Below are positions 22,787-33,870 of a stretch of DNA of 64,000 nt, piece after piece. The notes beneath the pieces were generated by a model. The model worked only from the letters and a program-made list of their open reading frames with translations, made no database searches and was not told where the DNA came from. The DNA lies in contig CM077115.1 of NCBI GenBank assembly GCA_039619475.1, positions 498,067,352 to 498,131,351 on the forward strand. The letters run 5' to 3'. Origin of the DNA: Icerya purchasi (taxonomy: Eukaryota; Arthropoda; Insecta; Hemiptera; Monophlebidae). The stretch's first letter is position 1; each line of letters begins with the position of its first letter. Position numbers and translations under genes: made by a program.

Positions 22787-24565
22787 TAGGAATATTACGA
22801 ATGTTATATTTTCGATATTCGCGAATGCGAATGTGAACGTTTGAGAAAGTCATTGAAACAGATTACTTTATTTAATCATTTTTATTAATAATTATATTAA
22901 CACAGTACAGTACTAATAACTCGAAACATAGAAAATATCTATTATAGAATCGATATATTGTATAGTTTTGTTTTAGTGATCAAATTTTAAAAGTGGCAAA
23001 TTATATTTTATAAATAGCAATTTAGCTGCCTTTTCGCCCATGAGGCGATTTCTAAGTGGATTGCATATAAGACCGACTGCACTAAATAATTGCTTACTCG
23101 GAACGCTGGCTGGAGGAGCGCTGAGATACTTGCGAGAAAGATTTGACAATTTATCGAATTTCAATTTAAATTTCGACCAGTACAGTGAGTTTTCATCGAG
23201 GGAGGCTCGTTTTTCTTTGAGATATGCCTTCAATTGTGCTTTAATTTCATGTTCTTGTGTGTCTCTACTAAACCCAGATTCTAAATCGGAGCCTTGGTCT
23301 TTGCTTGAAGAGTCCTGAATTCCGGATAGATTTCTAATGAGTCTTTTAGCAGAACAGTCAGAACTTGTTGAAGGCACATTGATATTATGTGTTGATTTTC
23401 TCGGACTTTTAGTACCCCAGACGTTAAAGCTGAAAAATCCCGATTTCAATTAGGTAGTTTTAGTGCGAGTGCGACAACGTCAGCATTTACTCTGTCCTTT
23501 ACAATATCATTAAAGAATTTACGCTTGTACCGTGGGTGCAAAAACGTCGAAATTGTAAATAAGGAATTCTGCTCCAGGTTAGAAACTTATAGTTAATTTC
23601 GCTTTTTATAACTTCAATCAAGCTAATCATAATGTTATCGACAGCATCACTTTCAGTAACTGGGTTTTTGTCAGCAATGCTTTTTTTTAACGCGTAAATA
23701 ATAAGAATGACGGACGAAATCAAAGCCACCAAACTGCTCAAGTTGCGTGTAGCTTCTTCAAACGGTTAAGTAATGATACACAGTACTTCATAGTTTTCCA
23801 TTCCTTGGCTGATATATTAGGAATGTTGTTGCTATTGGCCATACAAGCACAAAGAATCATTAAATTTTAGAAATATTTCAAACGTATAAAACGTGATATT
23901 CCATCTCGCTGCTTCTTTTTCATTAGAGATTCCTCAATAGATAATTGTTATTTTACCTATTTTAATGGAGTTTCGGTGGATGTGCGAGTTTCAAAACCTG
24001 AACTTCTGCTCCGGCTTTAATTAGCAACCTGTACTCTTCGGAATGAACGGTTTTCAAATGAGTTTGCACCGCCGAGGTAATACGCCCGATTCGAGAATAA
24101 ACTTTTTCGCAATATTGCATTTTGCGTGATCTTGATCGATAGACATAGTATATCGTCATATCTCACTTTTCTTCCCTGCTGGCATGTGGAAATCCGTCGA
24201 AATAGCTCAAATACAATTAAAAACTCGAACACTGTATTTAGTTTATTCACTGTAAACTCTGTATAAACTATACATATACATATTATATAAACGTTATTGG
24301 CAAGTAAGACGCAGCAATAAGTAATTATTTAGTGACTGACAACTTGCGTAAACAATGTAAAGTTAGCCCCATCAAGCGGCGAGTGAAAAACGTTTCCCGT
24401 TGGTCGTACTCGGTGCATGCGTCGTGAATATCTCGCCCATCAAGAACATGTAGCGATTTGCACATTCGCAAAATATTCGCATCGTTTGATGCGAATGCGA
24501 ATGTTAAAAATAATGCCAACTATTCGCATACGCGAATGGGAATGGAAACGTTCGTAACATTGCTA
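22787..24565 (-). mobile_element. hAT DNA transposon copy (1779 bp) with 8-bp target-site duplication
   Basis: ATTTGAAA occurs at 22779-22786 and 24566-24573. The element ends read TAGGAATATTACGAATGTT and, on the other strand, TAGCAATGTTACGAACGTT, near-perfect 19-bp terminal inverted repeats. Subterminal ATTCGCGAATGCGAATG-like motifs recur at both ends. An 8-bp duplication is diagnostic of hAT. The transposase inside is on the minus strand and internally deleted. It sits in the intron between receptor exons ii and iii. Confidence 0.88.
22973..24250 (-). pseudogene. hAT transposase relic (BED finger and dimerisation domain, core deleted)
   Basis: The 3' coding part (23449-22973) reads LKAYLKEKRASL, LSRKYLSAPPASVPSKQLFS and RNRLMGEKAAKLLFIKYNL, the hAT C-terminal dimerisation domain (normally with SVPSERVFS). 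The piece 23741-23499 has SSLVALISSVIL and, after a frame change, ATFLHPRYK, the middle of the protein. Near 24160-23962 a BED-type finger fragment is visible (AVQTHLKTVHSEEY). Only about 1.3 kb of coding region remains, against about 2 kb for complete relatives. The acidic catalytic core is largely missing and frames are broken. Confidence 0.82.
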
Positions 24566-25136
24566 ATTTGAAAGCACCTCTTTTACACACGTGGGATTGA
24601 AAAAATGACGACCAGCGGCACAGAAGTCCCTTCTCTTTAGTCGTTACAAATATTAAGATTGTAATTAACGGGCATTAGTATTAGACACCTGCCAGACTTA
24701 CGATGTTATTTTTGCATTCTTGTGGGTTACGTAATCGTAATATTTCAAACATTAAAAGGCAGTCCGAAAAAATCCGAATATTTCATTAGGAACTCGTAAG
24801 TTGTCAAATGTGGCGCGCATTATGTATCACGAACGGTAAATAAACATGTTTCGTAGCGATATAAATGTTTATACTTTAACGCAGCTCAGTAGTAATCATT
24901 GAAACCATCTCTGCTCGTTATGATTCTACAGTGAATACATTTCAAAAACTTTCTCATAAAACACACCGCAGCTAACCGTAAAAATGAGAGGAAAATTAAA
25001 AATCCAAAAAATAATGTTACTCACAACAACAATTTTTTGATATACACGATAATTAAACTAGTACTGAATTGATCAGCAGTACATACATATCATCAGCATA
25101 CATTTATAATACTACTTCGTCTACTCTTGATTTCAG

Positions 25137-25347
25137 TTCGCTCGAAAAAAAATACTTCAAACCGTTTAAAGGTGGCCGCATTTCAGTAAAAAATTACGGT
25201 CTAATCGTGTGGAAAGTATCTGTTGAAATCCACGCAATATGCGACTTAAATTTCGAGAACTGGCCATGGGACGAGCACATATGCAGTGTACAACTCGGAA
25301 CTTTGTCGCCGAATGTGAATTTACGGTACCATACGGGATATTTTATG
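25137..25347 (+). CDS. Receptor exon iii (Cys-loop)
   Basis: Acceptor TTGATTTCAG ends at 25136 and donor GTAAAG starts at 25348. The first base completes the Asn codon from exon ii. The product contains GLIVWKVSVEIHAI and the Cys-loop CDLNFENWPWDEHIC, with exactly 13 residues between the cysteines as in all pLGICs. The Pro and Asp of the F/W-P-x-D core are preserved. Where canonical subunits have FGSWTY (loop B tryptophan), this one has LGTLSP. The exon ends YHTGYFM, phase 0. Confidence 0.92.
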
Positions 25348-25777
25348 GTAAAGTTACCGGCGACATTTCTCCTTTATATGTATCAATCAGTTTATTACTT
25401 TTTAATTTCCAGTGCTTTTATTACGATCCGCGGTGTAGAGACAATCTAAAATAAAAATGATCGGCCGTTCAGGTCCGTTCGTTAACGTTTGTGTGAAAGT
25501 CTACCGCTTCTAGCACTACACGCGCTCTTTTTTTTTATATAGAACATTCTGATTCTGTAATTGAGAAACTACTGAACTTTTTCCTCTTAACTGGGTTTTT
25601 TCAGTGGTAGCTATACCACATGTTTGGTTAACGGATTCACATACTTCTTTTCCACCAGAATTATGGACTTGCTTGCACAGTTGCGGCCATAGTGTTAAGA
25701 AAGATAAATTCTTTCTTTCTCCCCCATCGACTTTCTGGCTTTGCTTTTGCAGAGTTGAATCCTGATGTTTTGTTCTT
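25348..25777. other. Intron sequence with a short repeated motif
   Basis: No gene is recognised. The segment near 25676-25700 reads TTGCACAGTTGCGGCCATAG, close to a motif repeated several times around 60.6-60.9 kb, so part of this stretch may derive from the same repeat family. Confidence 0.4.
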
Positions 25778-25840
25778 TTCTTTTTTTTATCCCCTCTTTG
25801 GGCACGTCAGCTAGAACCTACACCCAGAAAAAACAAGAAA
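25778..25840 (-). mobile_element. I-like element N, 3' end (separated from its body by element C)
   Basis: On the minus strand this reads a T-rich leader, then CTGGGTGTAGGTTC and ACGTGCCC, followed by A-rich sequence (T at 25788-25798 on the plus strand). This is the A-type 3'-terminal hairpin and tail. The N coding region ends at about 31035, on the other side of element C. Confidence 0.55.
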
Positions 25841-25974
25841 GAAACAGGAATAATAAAATGTAACAGAAGTTCAGTGATAACGCGTTCAACATCAGCAATT
25901 ACGTCGAAACATTAAACAAGACAAGTAAGATTGTTATCTATTATTACATAATAAATCGAGAAGCATATTAAACA

Positions 25975-26808
25975 ATGCCAAAAGAAAAAGCAAAACCGGT
26001 AACCATTATTACCACAAAAGAAGCAAAAAGGCAGCATAGTAGTTACAGTACCAGTAGCGCTGAACCAATCAAAAAAAAGACGACCAAACACAAAAGTTAC
26101 CAGAAAGAGGAGGAAGAAGATGATTCGGACATACAAGAGTATGATGTACGAGAGTTAAAAAGAGACATGCTCGACATAAAAAAATTCCTGCAGTACATTT
26201 CCGATAAAAACGACGATATCGTACAAACCAACGATTCATTAATAGCAGAGGTAAAAGCTCTAAGGGAACAAGTAAGCTCACTAGCCGCGGAATTAAAAAA
26301 GGATCAGGAAATCGCATCGCTGAGAGACACGGTGAACGAATTAGAACAGTACGGTAGGAGGGACAACATAGAGTTCCACGGAGTAACAGAGAGGCCAAAC
26401 GAGAACATTCCAGAAATTATAATAAAAATAGCAAAGAAGTTAGATGTAGAAATTAAAAGAGAGGAAATTGCAGTATGTCACAGAATACTAAGTAAAAATC
26501 AGAAATTACCAAAGCCGATTATTGTAAAAACAACAAGGCGAGCAGTAGAAATGTTAATGGAAAGTAGACGAAAGGAGAAAGTTTATGATAAAGAAATAAC
26601 GGGAAACGAAGCCAGTCCGCTGCAGATTTATATAAATGAAAATCTATCGAAATATTATAAACAACTACTCTGGCAGGCCAAGCAAAAGGCTAGAGAAAAG
26701 GGATATGCATACGTATGGGCAAAAAGAGGAAAGATATTTGTTCGCAAGAGACAGAACGATCCGATAACGCAAATAAAAAATGAAGAAGATGTAAATAAAT
26801 TATCATAA
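25975..26808 (+). CDS. Element C ORF1: intact coiled-coil RNA-binding protein (277 aa)
   Basis: The ATG at 25975 (MPKEKAKPV) aligns with the B start. Residues 1-50 are basic and Ser/Thr-rich. Residues 55-120 form a heptad coiled coil (KALREQVSSLAAELKKD). Residues 120-200 resemble the RNA-binding fold of L1-type ORF1 or the baculoviral FP-like domain (RRDNIEFHGV and VCHRILSK). The C-terminal domain has LQIYINENLSKYYKQLLW and WAKRGKIFVRK. It is open to the TAA at 26806. Family knowledge: such proteins trimerise and chaperone element RNA. It could still act for defective relatives in trans; that is inference. Confidence 0.85.
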   Translation: MPKEKAKPVTIITTKEAKRQHSSYSTSSAEPIKKKTTKHKSYQKEEEEDDSDIQEYDVRELKRDMLDIKKFLQYISDKNDDIVQTNDSLIAEVKALREQVSSLAAELKKDQEIASLRDTVNELEQYGRRDNIEFHGVTERPNENIPEIIIKIAKKLDVEIKREEIAVCHRILSKNQKLPKPIIVKTTRRAVEMLMESRRKEKVYDKEITGNEASPLQIYINENLSKYYKQLLWQAKQKAREKGYAYVWAKRGKIFVRKRQNDPITQIKNEEDVNKLS

Positions 26809-27935
26809 TGTAATAGTAACATTAATTAAATAAAAAAAAAACAAAAAAAAAAACGTTATTTATAAGTAGATAAACGAAAAATGTGCGTAACGGTGGGATG
26901 TGTGATACAAGCTGTATGGGACAAAGAGTGTAAGAAACGATTATTAAGTAAATGTATGTATATATCAGTGCGAGCGTGTAAGCGAATGGAAACTGCGGGT
27001 GAGAGAGTGAAAGAACACGGGAAAAGTCGGTGTTTACTTAATATATTCGCATTATTTGTAATTCGTTGTACTCGACTAAAAGAATATGGTTCGATATATG
27101 TATGTGGGTGTGAGTGTGTACTATATCTGCAAACAAGGAAGTGCATATACAATGCTCGAATGCGACAGCATGGAATTTACTTTCAAGTGTGTCGTAGTAC
27201 ATCTACAAGTGGTGTTGGTGGTATGTCTGTGGGTATGCGTCGTTATACGTAGCCGGCTGAGTAGGAATGATGAGGTGTATCTACTGGCGGAGTGGTCTGA
27301 AAGGGTAGGAGTAAATCGCGGTTCGGAAACTGTAGGTAGAAATTGGTATGTGGAGAGGAAAGACGTGTGCGGAGCGAATCTCGATATTGCATTTGGAGAT
27401 AATGATACAAGTGGTGTTAGTGTGTGGCATCTGTTGGACTCCGGCCGCGAAAAGGATGAGATGCAATGAATCGGAACGAGGTGGCAGTAGTAGTGATCGA
27501 ATTTGAGAGAGAAGTGTCAGCTAATCGTGAGTATGCACAAACTGTTTTGTGCAAATACAAAGCCGGAGACGTATTGGTAATTATAAGGTTCGGCGGGCGG
27601 TGGCGGCAAAACCGTTCTTATTCGATAAATCTTATCATTTCTTTTGTTACAGATCGAGCGCAATTACGATACTTTAGTATACTTCACTACTTATTCAAGC
27701 TTTTCGTGTGTGTTATCGGTTAAGTCGGCGTGTGCGCGAGTAAATGCTGTACATGTAAAGACACATGCAAACTGTGATAAGATATTCTGCCTCGCAGCGT
27801 ATAGTACTGATAAGAATAAGGATACATGTTTAGTTCGCGGAGTATAGCGTGTTTGAAAGAGGCAGAGTGATACGTGTGTGCATTAAGAATGATAAATAAA
27901 ATAAAATAATATATATATTTAAAAAAAAAAAAAAA
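26809..27935 (+). other. Element C GT-rich inter-ORF region
   Basis: This 1.1 kb region is rich in GTGTG and TATGT. It holds overlapping open frames, including 26881-27252 (starting MCVTVGCV) and 27086-27469. None has a recognised domain, and they overlap each other, so they are more likely by-products of composition. The position mirrors the spacer of B. Confidence 0.4.
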
Positions 27936-30810
27936 ATGGAAAACGTGAACTTAAATATTGTATATATAAATGTAAGATCATTGAGGAAAAATTGGAATGA
28001 AATAGAATTACGATGTGCCAGAAGAGAAATAGACATACTAATACTAGGGGAAGTAAATATAAATTAAAACGAAGTAAATTTATACGAAATGGAAGGATAT
28101 GAGAAAATACACAATTTATCAGAAAAGAAGGTAAAGCATGGGATAATAATTTATATAAAAAAAAGAATAAGTGCAAAAGAAGTAGCAAAAGGCATGAATA
28201 CTGCAGAAAGCATAATAATAGAAATAGAGGTAGACGGAAGCAAAATATCTATATGGACAATATATAGGTCACCGTCATATAACGTAAAGGAATACTTAAA
28301 AGAGATACTACAAACCGACGAAAATTATTTTCAGAATAAAACAACTGTATACATAGGAGATATAAATATAAATACAGAAGTGCAAAATAGAATAGCAAAT
28401 GAGTATGAGAATACTATGGCCGGTATGGGATATGAAACCCAGATGGAGGGGTATACTAGAGAGGAGTGGAAGGGAGACGTATTTACGCAAACTAAAATCG
28501 ACCACATTTACACGAAAAAAAATAAAAAAAATATAAAATTCAAACATACTAATATTGGAGAAAAAGTAGCGGATCATAATATGATACAGTGTGAAGTTTT
28601 ACTAGGCACTGATATTGCAAAGGAAAGGGAACGACTGGAAAACAATAATGCATTGATAGAGGGTAAGCTAGCAAATAAACTATTGCAAGTAAGCTGGAAT
28701 GATAAAAAAACAAAGGGAGCGGAAGACATATACGAAGACATAAAAGGAAAATTCGAAGAGCTCTACGAACAATGCGCGGATAGGAAAAACGAAAAAAAAA
28801 GCAGAAAACGAAAAGGGATAAAAAACTGGATGACCAAAGAAATATTAGAAAGGATAGAACTAAGAGACAAAGTGTACTCAAAATATAAGAAAAACCCGAA
28901 AAATGAGAAAATGAGGAAAGACTATCAGATTTTAAGAAACAAAGTGAACAAAGAAATAAGGATGCAAAAAGAAAAATTTATACAGCACGGATTTCAGCTA
29001 ATAAATGGGGACATAAGGAAAACTTGGATGAACATAAATAGGCTGATAGGAAAAGGGAAACCATTACAGGTAGATCAAATAATAAGGAAATACATAGGTA
29101 GAAATAAAAGCGTGAAGAAGATTGCAAACACATTTAACCAAACTTTTAAAGAGGAAGTTGAAAAAATTGAGCACAAATGTGATAAAGATCTACTGAGAAA
29201 GGCAAAAGAGAAGATAAACGTAAATATGTATATCCCAAAGGCAAATGTAGAAGAAATTAAAAAAATAATTGAGCAACTCAACCCGCAAAAGGCAAGTGGC
29301 ATAGACAAAATCAGAATAAAAGATTTAAGAAAAGTGAAAGATGGTGTAGCAAGTAAAATCACAGAATTAATAAATGATACGATTGAGACAGCAACTATTC
29401 CAGAAAAAATGAAAACGTTGATAGTGAGACCAATCTATAAAAAAGGAGAACACACAGATTACAAAAACTATCGGCCCATAGCGATAATAAATGCGATCAT
29501 GAAAATTTTGGAAAAATATATAAATAAGCAATTAAGAAAATGAGATTATAGATAAACAACAATATGGGTTCCAGAAAAACAAATCAACCTCCAAAGCACT
29601 TGGAGATTTCGCAGAGAAAATTAGGGAAAACTTTGAAGCAGGAAATAAAGTCTTAGTGACATATATAGACCTGACAAAAGCATTTGACACAGTAAACCAC
29701 CAGAAGCTTCTAGGAAAACTAGAGGATATTGGGATAACTGGTAAGGTAAAGGAATGGTTTAAAAACTATTTACAAAACAGGAAAACAGTAGTTGGGATAT
29801 TAGGGGAACAAAGTGAAGAAATAGTAGGAAACAAAGGGGTGCCTCAAGGCGGCATTTTGTCGCCGCAGCTGTTTATAATATATGTACATAAACGGGTTGC
29901 AGAATTTATTAAAGCAGTGCGAGTTATTTGCTTTTGCGGATGACCTCGCCATAATGGCAGCGCATAAAGATGCCAAGATATTAGAAACGCAAATGCAGCA
30001 GGATTTGGTAACAATAAGTAGATGGGCGCATGACAATGACTTAAGAATTAATATAACTAAGACCAAAATGATGCTGTTGACGCCAAAGAAAACAAAAGAA
30101 ATTTTGAGCCGAAAGTTACAATGCACTCAAATGAATGTGTTCATGATATAGAAAGCAAAGAGGAATGCCAAAGGATAAATTGTGAGGAAATTGAAAGAGT
30201 GCAAAGTTACAAGTACTTAGGAGTCATAATAGATGATCATTTAAGATGGGATAAACGTACAGATTATGTAGCAAAAAAGGTAAGGGGAGTAATACCATCA
30301 TTGTATACATTGAAGAAATATGTAAGTAATAAAACATTAAAGATGATATATTATGCCCTGGTTGAATCGCACTTAAGATATGGAGTACAAGCATGGGGAA
30401 TAGCCGGGAAAACGTATATAGGCAAAGTAAACAAGATACAAACGAAATGTATAAGATTAATATCAAAAAAAAAAAACTATGTAAATTCAGAAGAGACTTT
30501 AAAAATAGAAAACTTATTAAGCGTAAGAGGGTTGTACTTAAGTATGAAATTCTGGGAACACTTAAAAATAGACAGTAGAGCAAAGATAGAAAAACGAATA
30601 GAGATAACTACAGAATTAAGAAATAGACCCAGATATAAACTCCCGAGAGTCAGAACAAAATATGGAGAGCAAACGGATAAATATGTGTTGGCGCAAATGC
30701 TAAATAAAATGCCGGGAGAAATAATAAAGGAAAAAATGGAGAGGAAGCTGAAAGAGGGTGTTAGAAAGTGGTTACAAATGGAAAAGAATATAAACAAAAT
30801 AATAAAATAA
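27936..30810 (+). pseudogene. Element C ORF2: endonuclease and reverse transcriptase, lightly damaged
   Basis: The ATG at 27936 follows a run of A and begins MENVNLNIVYINVRSL. A TAA at 28065-28067 interrupts the endonuclease, which then continues in frame: GIIIYIKK, IYRSPSYN, YIGDININ and VADHNMIQ. RT blocks include ASGIDKIRI, YRPIAIIN, YIDLTKAFDTVNH, KGVPQGGILS and FAFADDLAIM (intact FADD), then YKYLGVIIDDHLRWDKR and LRYGVQAWG. Frameshifts near 29541, 29890 and 30150 split the RT. There is no RNase H, as expected for CR1/L2. The C-terminus is WLQMEKNINKIIK. Confidence 0.87.
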
Positions 30811-30931
30811 ACGAAAGGGAAAATTAAATAAAGGAAACCATGTGTAAATGAAGTGGATGGATGGATAAAAGTGATGGATGATTGAGCGCTTATATACTTT
30901 AAAAACCTAGAATAAGATAAATAATAAGAAC

Positions 30932-30958
30932 TCCGTCGACAAGCGCAAGCTTGACGGA
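30932..30958 (+). other. Element C 3' hairpin
   Basis: TCCGT (30932-30936) pairs with ACGGA (30954-30958). CGA is bulged on the 5' side. CAAGC (30940-30944) pairs with GCTTG (30949-30953) over GCAA, a GNRA tetraloop. It lies about 50 nt before the poly(A). Confidence 0.65.
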
Positions 30959-31024
30959 CTTAAATATAAGATTATAAAATGTTAAAATTTAAATATACGT
31001 TTTTAAAAAAAAAAAAAAAAAAAA

Positions 31025-31725
31025 GTCGTCCGTTAAATTTTTATTCGGTCAGATATGGACAATATAAAAGAACTAATGGATAAAATAATAGACGGCGACA
31101 AAATTAAGAGTTGGAAGTTTGGGTTTCAGCAGACAAGAATATAAAATACAACGTCCGACAGAAAAGAATGGGCATTCAAAAAAGATGTGATTGGCATCGC
31201 AAACTACCGCTTCATTGAGGTGGAGAAGGCAATTTGGAGAGGAAACGAGAGGAAAGGAGAGCAGAATGGCTAAAACGCAAGCGAATCATAGAAATAACAA
31301 CAGAATGGGGATGTGAAGGAAACTCAAAGAACCAGAGATTAGAAGGAAGATTGGGTTGTACAGATAGATAAAAGGATTGATCGTTACGAATGGAATAGGA
31401 GTAAATATCTGACCACAGTTTTGTACATAGGGAATTCAGATTAAAGAACGGAATTTTTTGAAAAAAGGAACAGGAAGAATCAGCAACCCGATTACTTTTA
31501 ATGCCCATGTGGCTGGGATCCTACAGCAAATCAACACAGATGGAGTACCAAGAAGAAAAAAAATGGATAAGACAGCGTATGCGAAAAATGATGAAATCTG
31601 AAGAGTGATCAGGAAAATGGAAGCTGATCGCTTGAAGAGCACACTCATGGAGTCTGAAATAACCAGATAATTAAAAAACAGACGACTGGAGAAAACGAAG
31701 ATAATGGAGCGCAGGATAGCCATAT
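31025..31725 (-). pseudogene. I-like element N: RNase H to C-terminus
   Basis: The minus-strand reading starts MAILRSIIFVFSS (after the RNase H Glu) and NYLVISDSMSVL. It changes frame to KLWSDIYSYSIRNDQSFYLS and RLRFSHSALLSSRF, then a CDANHIFFEC-like cluster near 31170, and ends SFILSISDRIKI and a stop at about 31035. The corresponding 3' UTR and poly(A) are at 25778-25840, on the far side of element C. The copy is truncated at the RNase H domain. Confidence 0.72.
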
Positions 31726-32755
31726 TTCATACATCAAGTTAGAGCCGCGTGGCCTCTGCTTTTGTAATTATGGTCTCACAGTGTTAGTTGGTGTATTATG
31801 TTCGTCCTACGCAGAAATGAGAAAAATGTATTTCATAGTTCGTTACATTTTTATATCAGGCTCTTTTTTTTTTTTTTTTTTTTTAAGATGGCTAACGATG
31901 TGGAAACCACGCGCTACCATGAACAAATACAATATCGACCTCTTCTTTCTGATCTCATTTGCTCTTTCTTTTGCAGGTTGTTCCTCCTATCTTATTTGTA
32001 AGCGGCATTTCCTTGTTCATCCTTTTTCAGAAATTCTCTCTTCCATTTTAGATTTCATTTCCTCTGACTTTCTACCCTCGGTTAATCATTTCCCCCATCC
32101 TTTCCAGATGTTTTCCTTATAGTAACGGGCAAAGATCGAATTCTAATCAGCCCAAAATAAAAGAGAAAAAAGCAACTTCGAGATGGTTGGCAGAACGATA
32201 GAAATTAAACTACGGCATGTATCCTGCTGCAAAAGTGGCAGTTGCGTTTGAGACACCATCAAATTCGTATCCTTAAAAAGAAAAAAAAAAAAAAAGAATA
32301 AACAAAACACAACCAGGTAATAAAAATTATCTCGTAGATAATTTGAAAATATAATCCTAAACTATGAAATTCAGTACGTTATCCGGCTTGACGTTTCTCA
32401 CAGGCAACGAGACAACTCCCAAATACCACCTCTGGTCTGACAGTCAATCTACTAAACTACCATGTTATCTGTAAAGAAATTACGAATGTAAAATTACCCA
32501 CATTTCCGTTAACAGATTCTATAAGCAAAATTTTGTTCCGATTGTGTTGTCTGCGACTTAATCTGAATTGTTTGAGTACGTTTTAACCAATAAAACCGGT
32601 GAGATCATACTTTAAATAACTATTAATTTGATCTACCGTCTGTCTCGTTTTTATTTTTATTTTATTATTTCGATTTCGTTCTTATTTACTCTAGAAAATC
32701 TCGTTCCAATTTTTATTTTTTTCATTTTTTCTTTTAATAATCCATTTAAGTTTTT
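31726..32755. other. Unassigned intron sequence with homopolymer runs
   Basis: A T run of about 20 at 31865-31884 and an A run at about 32279-32295 suggest the 3' ends of two retroelements facing outward. The short reading LVHPFSEILSSILDF near 32010 may be an eroded I-like fragment. No gene could be identified. Confidence 0.35.
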
Positions 32756-33058
32756 TTGATTGATGAAACCGTCCTGCGGGCTCCCCCAAAGGTACAAAAT
32801 CTGCAAAAGCTAACCTTTCGCTTTACCCAATTGAGCTTGAAGCTTCTAAAAAGCTCGAACATTCCAGTCCTGTTTCGACGGTCGCGCGTTTGCTTAAACA
32901 AAGACCCGAGATTATCTCAAATCGATTTGATTAATCAGTCCAACATTAATAATTGTAAGATTACTGTTAATAAAGCTATTGAAAACTTTGAAATCAATAA
33001 TAATAATAATATTAACAACAATAATAGTAGGGGGAGTACCTGCGATCTGGGACAATAG
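32756..33058 (+). pseudogene. Probable N-terminal fragment of an A/E-type ORF1
   Basis: Two frames are informative. One gives RPAGSPKGTKSAKANLS and SPVSTVARLLKQRPEII up to a TGA... stop region near 32930. The other continues with VNKAIENFEINNNNN and a poly-Asn tract. Element E ORF1 is also preceded in frame by an Asn-rich stretch. I infer that this is the start of an I-like ORF1, with one frameshift. The assignment is tentative because no zinc knuckles follow. Confidence 0.4.
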
Positions 33059-33388
33059 CCAATCAGAAATGAGTATTTATCCACATGACCATGCCTCTTT
33101 ACTCAACTAATCAAAAGGCAATACTTAATGAAATTGCCATACCTCCTTTTACATTAAACTCTCCAGTAAGAATTCAACACACACCACCATATTCTACACC
33201 AACTACATCCTTTTGTTTGCTACATATTCACTGTTACAAATCAAAATCTATATATCTCAATGTCCACCACACCTCAAATCAATCACCTGTTTTCTCTGCA
33301 GACATCAGCACAATAATACCCATTGCCCAGCAACAATGCTCAACCAAAACATGGATTAGGGGAAAGGCTTTAACCAACCACTTATAAT

Positions 33389-33870
33389 TTTTCTAACCCC
33401 TACTAACAATAAATTGTTCTGCATGCTTGTGTGTTTGCATGTGTGTTGATGACGCATTTACAATTGTTTGACTAATGTAATACTCGTAATTTGTTAACCA
33501 ATACATGTTTGTGTATGCTGTGAGAATATGTTTTACTGTTGACTAGCCACCTGTAAACTTTTCTAACCCGTACCAAATCTGCTGTTTTGTGTATGTTTAC
33601 TTAGGTGTTGATGATACATCCACCATTGCCTAACCAATGTAATAATTTGCTAATATGCTTATGCGATTGTATGTGTGTTGAGGATACATTTATGATTACT
33701 TAACTGATGTAATAATTTCCTAAACGATACTAGTTATATCTGACTGTTATGCTTTAAGAATATGTTTTACTGTTGACTAGCCGCCTTTAAATTTTTTCTA
33801 ACCCATGCGAATGTTTTTGTGTGTGCATGCTTTGGTAATGCACTTTATTATATCTGTAACCATCCAATAC
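33389..33870. repeat. Degenerate tandem repeat array
   Basis: TTTTCTAACCC recurs at about 33390, 33560 and 33795. The 27-base block AATATGTTTTACTGTTGACTA plus AGCCRCCT recurs at about 33525 and 33760. TGTTGATGATACATTT-like blocks with AATGTAATAATTTGCTAA recur at about 33440, 33604 and 33672. The array is GT-rich. No function is visible. Confidence 0.6.

Larger units (their letters stand above)
25841..31024 (+). mobile_element. CR1/L2-like non-LTR retrotransposon C, near complete
   Basis: The element has a leader, an intact ORF1 (25975-26808), a GT-rich spacer, ORF2 (27936-30810) with one stop and frameshifts, a 3' hairpin and poly(A) at about 31005-31024. The left boundary is approximate: it is placed where similarity to the 3' UTR of N ends. 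No clear target-site duplication was found. It lies in the receptor intron between exons iii and iv and in the 3' UTR of N. It is the best preserved of its family here (B, QS). Confidence 0.85.

Noticed and set aside
28308..28881. Long minus-strand frames rich in Phe, Leu and Ser
   Set aside because: They are antisense shadows of A-rich LINE coding sequence in element C.
33085..33387. Plus-strand frame of 100 codons starting MTMPLYSTNQ
   Set aside because: It has no recognised domain, lies in repeat-rich intron DNA, and is rich in Ser, Thr and His, consistent with chance.
33389..33870. CRISPR-like array
   Set aside because: The repeats are degenerate and irregularly spaced, and the surrounding DNA is eukaryotic intron.
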